Assembly: GCA_036514535.1 (NCBI GenBank)
Contig: DATBWZ010000083.1
Span: 1 to 5,282 of the forward strand
Direction: 5' to 3'
From: DATBWZ01 sp036514535
GTDB lineage: Bacteria; JAMCPX01; DATBWZ01
Length of the DNA: 5,282 bases
Part shown: one piece after another, positions 1 to 5,282 of the stretch
Layout of the letters: each line of letters starts with the position of its first letter
Numbering within the stretch: position 1 is the stretch's first letter
The notes under the pieces: generated by a model
The model's database searches: none
Seen by the model: only the letters and a program-made list of their open reading frames with translations
What the model was told of the DNA's origin: nothing
Translations under genes and position numbers: made by a program

Positions 1-2
1 TT

Positions 3-584
3 GCGGGAATTGTAGGGGAGATATTTGTCAGATGCAATTCTTTTAGCAATGGTTCTATAATTGATGTTATAGAAGAGTGCGGCGGTGAAGCCTGGCTTGC
101 GCCTGTTTCAGAATGGATTCTGTATACTTCTTATTTGCATAACGATCAAGCAATCAAAACCAAAAACTTGAACGAAATCTTTACGGCATTTTTCAAAAAC
201 AGGTTCATTATGAAAGAAGAACACAAAGCGTACGAGGTTGTAAAGCCAATGCTCTATAATAGAGTGGAACCTTCCATAAAAGAAGTAGTAGAGGAAGGAG
301 CAAAATATTTATCCCAGGATTTTACAGCAGAGGCAATTCTATCTGTGGGAAGGGCCGTGATTTTCGCGCGGCAGGGCGCCTCAATCATAGCAAATGTCTC
401 TCCATTTACATGCATGCCGGGGACTATTTCTGCAGCTATATTCCAGAATATTCAGAAAGAATATGGCATTCCTATTGTAAATCTTTTTTACGATGGGGAG
501 TATGGAGAGAATGAACGACTCAGAACATTTATGAGCAATTTGAAAAATAAATCATCTTTTCAAATTAATTCAGTAGCAGGTTAA
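3..584 (+). CDS. C-terminal part of a CoA-dehydratase D-component-like protein (COG3581/DUF2229 type), 5' end outside window
   Basis: The frame is open from the left edge, so this is the last 193 residues of a longer protein; the TTG at 135 is an internal codon, not a start. Family-typical stretches lie both before and after that codon: VGEIFVRCNSFSN (visible residues 4-16), GGEAWLAPVSEWILY (27-41) and, further on, ANVSPFTCMPGT (about 130-141, single Cys at 137) followed by the IPIVNLFYDGEYGEN stretch. From family knowledge, these resemble the 2-hydroxyglutaryl-CoA dehydratase D-component and the large COG3580/COG3581 proteins, which are linked to Fe-S cluster-bearing, ATP-activated dehydratase or reductase systems of anaerobes. 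The substrate cannot be told from this fragment, and many COG3581 members have no known reaction. It ends with TAA, 81 bp before deoA, so it may or may not share that transcript. Family placement is fairly sure; exact function is not. Confidence 0.8.
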   Translation, partial: AGIVGEIFVRCNSFSNGSIIDVIEECGGEAWLAPVSEWILYTSYLHNDQAIKTKNLNEIFTAFFKNRFIMKEEHKAYEVVKPMLYNRVEPSIKEVVEEGAKYLSQDFTAEAILSVGRAVIFARQGASIIANVSPFTCMPGTISAAIFQNIQKEYGIPIVNLFYDGEYGENERLRTFMSNLKNKSSFQINSVAG

Positions 585-665
585 AAAATAATATTCCGAA
601 AACGCCACTTTGCCGACTGCTTGGTTATATAGATAAATACTGTTTTTTCTGTTAATATTATCAAA

Positions 666-1970
666 ATGAACATTCTTGAAATAATCAGTAATAAGCGTGA
701 CGGTAAATCCCTGAGCAGAAATGAGATTTCTTTTTTGATTCGCGGATACTGCAATGGAGAGATTACTGACTCCCAGATCTCTGCATTGCTGATGGCAATT
801 TATATCAGAGGAATGCAGGAGAAGGAATTATTGAGCTTTACAAAGGAAATGATGCAATCGGGCAAAACGGTTAATCTTGAACACATAAAAGCGCCGAAGG
901 TGGATAAACATTCAACCGGTGGGGTTGGAGACAAAGTGAGTCTGATTGTTGCGCCTATGGTGGCTTCACTCGGTGTTGTTGTTCCAATGATAGCAGGACG
1001 GGCGCTTGGACATACGGGAGGGACACTTGATAAACTTGAATCAATCCCGGGATTCAGGACAGATTTATCTCTGGAGGATTTTAAATCAAACCTTGAAAAG
1101 ATTGGTGTTGCCATAACAGGTCAGACAGCGGAGATAGTGCCTGCGGACAAGAAGATCTATGCGCTCCGGGAGGCGACAGCAACAGTGGAGTCCATTCCGC
1201 TGATTGCTTCCAGCATAATGAGCAAAAAACTTGCCGGTGGATGCCGGGGGCTTTTGCTTGACATCAAAGTCGGCGCAGGCGCATTCATGAAGAGATTTCA
1301 GGATGCAAAACAACTGGCCGAGACGCTTGTAAGCATTGGCAAGGGTATGGGGGTTGATACTGTAGGTATTATAACAGGAATGGACGAACCGCTTGGAAGA
1401 TACATTGGCAATTCACTTGAAGTAATGGAATCAATAGAGGTTCTGACGGATAAGGGGGATGAAAGATTAAGAGAACTCTGTTTTGAGATAGGAGCATGGA
1501 TGCTTAAACTTTCAGGCTTAACCAAAACAATTAATGACGGAAAAGCTTTGTGTAAGTCGGCTATTAAGGATGGCAGGGCGCTTGAAAAATTTAAGAATAT
1601 GGTAAAACTGCAGTCAGGCGACGATAGAATCGCAGATAAGCCTGAGATCCTTCCTGTTGCCCCCAATAGATACGAATTAAAATCTTTTCGCAAAGGTTAT
1701 ATTGCGATAATTGATAGCTTTGTAATTGGCAATGCCGTCAGGACGCTTGGAGCAGGGAGGATAAACCCGGAGGATAAAATTGACCACTCTGTTGGTATCT
1801 TCGTGAATAAGGGGTATGGCGAAATGGTAAAGGAGGGGGAACCGATATTTATTATTTATTATAATAATGAAGTAAAATTAAATGAAACAATAGAAAAGTT
1901 GACAGGCGCAATAATTTATAGTAAAGTAAAACCAGTCAAAAGACCTTTAATTTATGGAATTATTACTTGA
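666..1970 (+). CDS. deoA: Thymidine phosphorylase (pyrimidine-nucleoside phosphorylase family)
   Basis: This cytosolic salvage enzyme splits thymidine (or deoxyuridine) with phosphate into the base and 2-deoxyribose-1-phosphate. The 434 residues match the usual family length. The order is an N-terminal helical domain (about 1-66), the glycosyltransferase-family-3 catalytic domain (about 70-330) and a C-terminal PYNP domain (about 345-420). Visible motifs are the phosphate-site KHSTGGVGD (81-89), the family signature AGRALGHTGGTLDKLES (110-126) and GQTAEIVPADKK (152-163). H82, T120, R168, S183 and K187 align with the E. coli active-site residues H85, T123, R171, S186 and K190. M108 aligns with E. 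coli M111, where Bacillus-type Pdp enzymes have a lysine (K108), which favours thymidine phosphorylase over broad-range Pdp. ATG 666 is chosen because the conserved N-terminus begins there and an in-frame TAG at 630 leaves no other usual start between; no Shine-Dalgarno is visible. Its 3' end overlaps the next gene by 17 bp. Confidence 0.95.
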   Translation: MNILEIISNKRDGKSLSRNEISFLIRGYCNGEITDSQISALLMAIYIRGMQEKELLSFTKEMMQSGKTVNLEHIKAPKVDKHSTGGVGDKVSLIVAPMVASLGVVVPMIAGRALGHTGGTLDKLESIPGFRTDLSLEDFKSNLEKIGVAITGQTAEIVPADKKIYALREATATVESIPLIASSIMSKKLAGGCRGLLLDIKVGAGAFMKRFQDAKQLAETLVSIGKGMGVDTVGIITGMDEPLGRYIGNSLEVMESIEVLTDKGDERLRELCFEIGAWMLKLSGLTKTINDGKALCKSAIKDGRALEKFKNMVKLQSGDDRIADKPEILPVAPNRYELKSFRKGYIAIIDSFVIGNAVRTLGAGRINPEDKIDHSVGIFVNKGYGEMVKEGEPIFIIYYNNEVKLNETIEKLTGAIIYSKVKPVKRPLIYGIIT

Positions 1971-2298
1971 AAAAATTAAGAATCATGAAGTAAGAAAACT
2001 TGTAAATAAGGTTAGAAGGTTTATTCGCTGTCACTTTAATGCAGAATATCTTGGTTTTTACCTCAAGAAGAGACGCGGTGGATGCCTTCAGTGCGGAGAG
2101 TGTTGCAGTTTGGTTTACAAGTGCCCGTTTCTTATCAGGAAAGGAATACAGAAAAAATGCCTTATTTATCACACCGGCAGGCCAAGGCAATGCCGGTTAT
2201 TTCCCATAGACCGTTTTGATCTTTCTGATGTTAATTTCAAGTGCGGGTATTTCTTTGATTACAATCCAGCATCAGACTGGAAGATTAAGCACACCTGA
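1954..2298 (+). CDS. Small YkgJ-type cysteine-cluster protein (CxxCxxCC, putative Zn/Fe binding)
   Basis: This protein has 114 residues. A basic N-terminal part (1-43, rich in Lys and Arg) precedes a dense cysteine cluster: C44, C47, C50 and C51 form CxxCxxCC, followed by C57, C69, C80 (in RQCRLFP) and C97. C26 lies outside the cluster. This spacing, with the late C-x2-FP element, is typical of the YkgJ/UPF0153 family (PF03692), which is annotated as putative zinc- or iron-chelating. The family's reaction and partners are largely unknown, so I assign no function; binding of a metal or Fe-S cluster is inferred from the cysteine pattern. ATG 1954 is the only possible start: an in-frame TAA lies at 1948 and no other ATG, GTG or TTG occurs before the cluster. 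The gene begins inside the end of deoA without a visible ribosome site, so its translation is probably coupled to deoA. RibF starts 31 bp after its stop. Confidence 0.85.
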   Translation: MELLLEKIKNHEVRKLVNKVRRFIRCHFNAEYLGFYLKKRRGGCLQCGECCSLVYKCPFLIRKGIQKKCLIYHTGRPRQCRLFPIDRFDLSDVNFKCGYFFDYNPASDWKIKHT

Positions 2299-2329
2299 TA
2301 AATGTGTCTGAAAATAGACATCCGTAATT

Positions 2330-3256
2330 ATGGCAAAGTTTTATAGAAGAATAACCGGAGATATTCCAAAACATGTTGTTTTGGCTATTGGAATATTTGA
2401 TGGGGTGCATCTCGGCCACCTTGAGATATTGAAACGGGTAAGGGAAAAGGCCGCCGAACATAAAGTCAATACGCTTCTTATGACTTTTGAGCCGCATCCG
2501 GAAAAGGTTCTGCGGGGTATTGATAGCCTGAAGAATATAACCCCTTTAAATGAAAAGTTGAAGATTCTTGAGAATGAGGTGGATATTGTGCTCTGTCTTA
2601 ATTTTACAAGGGAATTTTCAAGGCAATTCCCTGAAGAGTTTGTCCGCGAATATCTTTGGAAACCATTGCTGCCGCGTGCTGTTTTTGTGGGCAAAAATTT
2701 TACATTTGGCAGGGATGCCGCAGGTACACCGGATATACTCAGAAAACTCGGAAAAGAATATGGTTTTGAAGTGAACATGGTTGAACCGGTTGAAATGAAT
2801 GGAGTTATTGTCAGCAGTTCAAGCATAAGAGAACTTGTTTCTGAGGGTGATATTGACACTGCAAACACCCTGCTCGGCAAGAGATTCTTTATAAATGGGA
2901 TTGTTGTAAAGGGAAAGCAGAGAAAGATCGGTTTCCCTACCGCGAATTTAAGAACAGAGTGGGAACTCATACCGGCAAATGGTGTATATGCCGGAGTGGT
3001 TTTTATGAATTCTAATTCGTATCCAGGGGTTGTAAGCATTGGAACATCTCCGACATTCGGAAAAAACGAACTAACTATAGAGGTCCACATATTGGATTTT
3101 AATGAGAATATTTATGGTAAGGAATTGCGTGTAGAGTTTATAAAAAAGCTTAGAGAGGAGATCAGATTTAATAATGTTGAAGAATTAAAAAAACAGATTG
3201 AGATAGATATAAGAAACACTAAAAAATTGCTTGAAATATCCGGAGTCAGAAGATGA
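2330..3256 (+). CDS. ribF: Bifunctional riboflavin kinase / FAD synthetase
   Basis: This cytosolic enzyme makes FMN from riboflavin and ATP, then FAD from FMN and ATP. At 308 residues it is full family length and has both modules. The N-terminal adenylyltransferase shows GIFDGVHLGH (21-30, the HxGH nucleotide site), TFEPHP (52-57), GKNFTFGRDAAG (121-132) and SSSSIR (162-167). The C-terminal riboflavin kinase shows GFPTANL (201-207, with T204 and N206 expected at the Mg-ATP site), GVYAG (218-222), SIGTSPTFG (236-244), the presumed catalytic E251 in IEVHILDF, and LREEIRF (274-280). No key residue is missing, so both activities are expected. The start at ATG 2330 is forced by an in-frame TAG at 2315; no Shine-Dalgarno precedes it. 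The gap to the previous gene is 31 bp, and the stop overlaps the plsC start. The short leader leaves no room for an FMN riboswitch directly upstream. Confidence 0.97.
   Translation: MAKFYRRITGDIPKHVVLAIGIFDGVHLGHLEILKRVREKAAEHKVNTLLMTFEPHPEKVLRGIDSLKNITPLNEKLKILENEVDIVLCLNFTREFSRQFPEEFVREYLWKPLLPRAVFVGKNFTFGRDAAGTPDILRKLGKEYGFEVNMVEPVEMNGVIVSSSSIRELVSEGDIDTANTLLGKRFFINGIVVKGKQRKIGFPTANLRTEWELIPANGVYAGVVFMNSNSYPGVVSIGTSPTFGKNELTIEVHILDFNENIYGKELRVEFIKKLREEIRFNNVEELKKQIEIDIRNTKKLLEISGVRR
3242..3245 (+). promoter_or_regulatory. Ribosome binding site of plsC (GGAG)
   Basis: GGAG lies inside the last codons of ribF, 7 nt before ATG 3253. It is the only clear Shine-Dalgarno sequence in front of any complete gene here and supports this start. 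The ATGA stop/start overlap also points to coupled translation with ribF. Confidence 0.7.
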
Positions 3257-3993
3257 AGAATCTAAGATCTTATATTGCAAATCTTTCTATTGTTGTCTAT
3301 ACTATTGTCGTCGGCATGATTGTAATAATATTTGGCCTCTTTTTCCCAAAGAATAGCAGTATTTTCCATAGCATTTCAGGGATATGGGCTGATCTAATCC
3401 TTAAAACATCAGGAGTGAGTGTGCGCTTGAATGGCGCTGAATTTATTAATCCGGAAACGCCCTATGTAGTTATGTCAAATCATCAGAGTTATTTTGATGT
3501 TTTTTCACTTGTAGCGAAAAGTCCCATAAGCATTTATTTCCTTGCTAAAAGGGCATTGATGTGGATTCCTGTTTTGGGATGGGCCATGTATTTTGCGGGT
3601 CATATCGCAATAGACAGGGGACAGCGGGAGAGGGCGATCAGAAGCGTGGACAGTGCGGCGGAAAAGATCAAAAATGGCGTAAATATACTTGTTTTTCCGG
3701 AAGGGACAAGGAGTCATGACGGGAATTTGCAATCGTTAAAAAAGGGAGGATTTGTCCTGGCAATAAAGGCTCAGGTGCCCATACTCCCTGTGGGGATTTA
3801 CGGATCAAGAAGCATTCTTCCAAAAGGGGCGTGGAAGATTACACCCGGTTCAATAACTCTTACATTTGGCAAACCGATTGACACAAAAAATCTGACCCTT
3901 GATGACCGCGATAACCTAATGGAAATTGTTCACAAAGAGATAAGCAGTTTGATTGAAAAATCAAAAAATGCTAATGTATTGGCCAGAAAATAA
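3253..3993 (+). CDS. plsC: 1-acyl-sn-glycerol-3-phosphate acyltransferase
   Basis: This membrane-bound enzyme transfers an acyl group to the sn-2 position of lysophosphatidic acid, giving phosphatidic acid for phospholipid synthesis. The 246 residues match the family size. A hydrophobic segment at about 8-31 is the likely N-terminal membrane anchor. The four acyltransferase motifs are present in order: NHQSYFD (76-82, the HX4D catalytic pair H77 and D82), GHIAIDRG (116-123), FPEGTRS (148-154, glycerol-phosphate binding) and VPILPVGIYGS (175-185). ATG 3253 overlaps the ribF stop by 4 bp and has a GGAG 7 nt upstream. It is the last gene of the + strand cluster; its TAA lies 2 bp from the end of the convergent kinase gene, so there is no room for a terminator between them. 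A related acyl-acceptor specificity (for example a lysophospholipid or ornithine-lipid acyltransferase) cannot be excluded from motifs alone. Confidence 0.93.
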   Translation: MKNLRSYIANLSIVVYTIVVGMIVIIFGLFFPKNSSIFHSISGIWADLILKTSGVSVRLNGAEFINPETPYVVMSNHQSYFDVFSLVAKSPISIYFLAKRALMWIPVLGWAMYFAGHIAIDRGQRERAIRSVDSAAEKIKNGVNILVFPEGTRSHDGNLQSLKKGGFVLAIKAQVPILPVGIYGSRSILPKGAWKITPGSITLTFGKPIDTKNLTLDDRDNLMEIVHKEISSLIEKSKNANVLARK

Positions 3994-3995
3994 CC

Positions 3996-5282
3996 TTACA
4001 ATAACAGATTAATTTCCTTAAGGACTTCTTCTGCTGATCCGTGTCTTTCCTCAGGTTTTTTGCTCATTGCTTTGAGTATTATTTTCTCTAATTTGGGAGG
4101 TATCTCTTTGTTGATCTTTCTTGGTTTCTGTGGATCCTTTGACAGAAGTTGGGCAACTACCTCGGAAGCAGTTCCGGAGAAGGGGCACACCCCAGTAACT
4201 ATTTCGTAAAGAATTACTCCAACTGAGTATATATCCGAGCGTGAGTTTGCCTCTTTTCCTTCTGCCTGCTCGGGTGACATATAAAGTGGAGAACCAATCA
4301 CTGTTCCAGGCATTGTAAAAATAGATGTGTCAACAAGCCTTGCAAGTCCAAAGTCTGCAATCTTTAAATTTTGATTTCCGGATATAAGTATGTTATGGGG
4401 TTTGAGATCTCTGTGAATTATAGACTTTGAATGCGCATACGCCAGACCTTCACAGATTTGCCTGGAGAAATTTATGAATTCGCTTAGGTTCAGGGATTTA
4501 TTTCTGATCAGGCTATCCAGAGAAGTTCCGTCAACATATTCCATTACAAGATAATGCCTGCCGTTTTCTGAAAAAAGGTCAAAAACCTGCACAATATTGG
4601 GATGCGATAGCCTTGCGAGGGCCTGCCCCTCCCTCAGAAAACGCTCAACAAGGGCCGGATTGCTTAAAAGATGAAGCGGCAGTTCTTTTATTGCAACGGA
4701 TCTCTTAAGAAGTGTATGCTCACCCAGATATACTGTTCCCATTCCGCCTGCACCGAGAATTTTGATGATTTTAAATTTGCCATTTTGAAGGTCAGAGAAC
4801 TTTGGCTTGACAGCGGTGGATTTTTTAAACACTGTAGCAGGCTCTGATACGCCTGGCTGAAATGTAAGGCTGTATTCCTGCACCTCGGCCAGTTTTTTTA
4901 AAAGTAAAACAGAATATTCCGGATCCGGAGAATATGCAATAGAACTTTTTAAAAGATTTAAGCTTTTCTGGAGATTTTTTCCATTTAAAGCATCCTCAGC
5001 CGCGTCCTCAAACTTCCGGCTCAATCCTTTTGACTCTTCTACTGCTGCCCTTGCCTTCATAAGCATCAGCAGTAATGTTATGGCAGTCCCCGCATACCAG
5101 AAGCGGGGACGCCATTTATTTAATATTTTTTCATTGCGGGCAGGGCCTGATTGCTTTTCCTCAACAGTAATAAACCCGAGTATCTTCGTAGATTTTGGCT
5201 GGTCCGGAGGAAACAATGCCTTCACTGCAGGCTTCAACAAAAAGATCATAAAAAGAAAGAAGATTAAAAAAAATAGATACGC
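3996..5282 (-). CDS. Membrane-anchored Hanks-type Ser/Thr protein kinase with N-terminal TPR-like repeat, 5' end outside window
   Basis: Residue numbers count from the Met at 5249, but the frame stays open to the right edge, adding at least 11 hydrophobic residues (AYLFFLIFFLF), so the true start lies outside. The order is a hydrophobic segment across that Met (to about 5), a 45-residue basic linker, a second hydrophobic segment (about 50-64, flanked by KWRPR and KAR), one TPR-like helix pair (about 77-110; F80, A83, A84, A87, L100 and P108 fit the consensus), a linker, and the kinase domain (about 159-417). Kinase motifs are complete: glycine loop GAGGMG (166-171), VAIK lysine K188, helix-C E207, HRDLKPHN (D281, N286), DFG (299-301), SPE (325-327), D339 and R402. 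It is therefore an RD kinase expected to be active, with possible autophosphorylation sites at T308, S309, T312 and T316. It ends right after the kinase domain, so no PASTA or other C-terminal sensor is present. Targets are unknown. Confidence 0.92.
   Translation of the reverse strand, partial: AYLFFLIFFLFMIFLLKPAVKALFPPDQPKSTKILGFITVEEKQSGPARNEKILNKWRPRFWYAGTAITLLLMLMKARAAVEESKGLSRKFEDAAEDALNGKNLQKSLNLLKSSIAYSPDPEYSVLLLKKLAEVQEYSLTFQPGVSEPATVFKKSTAVKPKFSDLQNGKFKIIKILGAGGMGTVYLGEHTLLKRSVAIKELPLHLLSNPALVERFLREGQALARLSHPNIVQVFDLFSENGRHYLVMEYVDGTSLDSLIRNKSLNLSEFINFSRQICEGLAYAHSKSIIHRDLKPHNILISGNQNLKIADFGLARLVDTSIFTMPGTVIGSPLYMSPEQAEGKEANSRSDIYSVGVILYEIVTGVCPFSGTASEVVAQLLSKDPQKPRKINKEIPPKLEKIILKAMSKKPEERHGSAEEVLKEINLLL

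Noticed and set aside
610..638. Possible promoter before deoA: TTGCCG (610-615), 17 bp, ATAAAT (633-638)
   Set aside because: The position would suit the operon, but both boxes match the consensus only partly and such matches are common in AT-rich DNA; it is not listed as a feature.
588..661. Inverted repeat ATAATATT (588-595) and AATATTAT (654-661) in the gap before deoA
   Set aside because: Eight bases of only A and T in an AT-rich gap are likely by chance; there is no further symmetry to suggest an operator.
800..1693. Three open frames (75-131 codons) on the - strand within deoA
   Set aside because: All are antisense to a clearly conserved enzyme and show no family motif.
2303..2321. 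Small hairpin TGTCT / AGACA with a 6-nt loop just before ribF
   Set aside because: The stem is only 5 bp, no T-tract follows, and it is the size expected by chance in AT-rich DNA; it is not a credible terminator.
2299..2329. FMN riboswitch upstream of ribF
   Set aside because: The gap is only 31 bp and lacks the RFN element; ribF is internal to a gene cluster.
2568..2774. 68-codon + strand frame inside ribF
   Set aside because: It is an out-of-frame overlap with the conserved ribF coding sequence and has no motif of its own.
2341..3090. Long open frame (249 codons) on the - strand opposite ribF
   Set aside because: It lies wholly antisense to a gene with complete ribF motifs, and its translation is Ser/Pro/Phe-rich with no recognisable domain; it is a shadow of ribF codon usage.

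Overview
This window holds ordinary bacterial chromosomal DNA, AT-rich (about 40% GC by eye) and almost fully coding. It carries six protein genes, two of them cut by the window edges. I see no RNA gene, mobile element, CRISPR array or origin. The gene types suggest a Gram-negative-type, probably anaerobic environmental bacterium: a CoA-dehydratase D-component-like protein, a Hanks-type Ser/Thr kinase and a PlsC acyltransferase. A Nitrospirota- or Desulfobacterota-like lineage would fit, but that is a weak inference from gene content and not a phylogenetic result.

Layout. The left edge (3-584, +) is the C-terminal end of a protein related to the 2-hydroxyglutaryl-CoA dehydratase D-component (COG3581/DUF2229-like). 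After an 81-bp gap comes a compact + strand cluster: thymidine phosphorylase (deoA, 666-1970), a small CxxCxxCC metal-cluster protein of the YkgJ type (1954-2298, overlapping deoA by 17 bp), the bifunctional riboflavin kinase/FAD synthetase (ribF, 2330-3256) and a 1-acylglycerol-3-phosphate acyltransferase (plsC, 3253-3993, ATGA overlap with ribF). The spacing indicates one transcription unit. A membrane-anchored Ser/Thr protein kinase lies tail-to-tail on the - strand (3996 to the right edge), with only 2 bp between the two stop codons.

How the genes work together. The four-gene cluster joins unrelated housekeeping tasks: pyrimidine deoxynucleoside salvage, flavin cofactor synthesis and phosphatidic acid synthesis, plus a small cysteine-rich protein of unknown role. 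They look like a convenience operon rather than a pathway. The kinase is a separate unit.

I found no convincing undescribed system. The points most worth a second look are the kinase and the translation starts. The kinase's reading frame continues beyond its first visible Met into a hydrophobic segment that reaches the window edge, and it has an inverted layout (membrane anchor, one TPR-like repeat, C-terminal kinase). Three of the four complete genes have no visible Shine-Dalgarno sequence although their starts are fixed by upstream stops.
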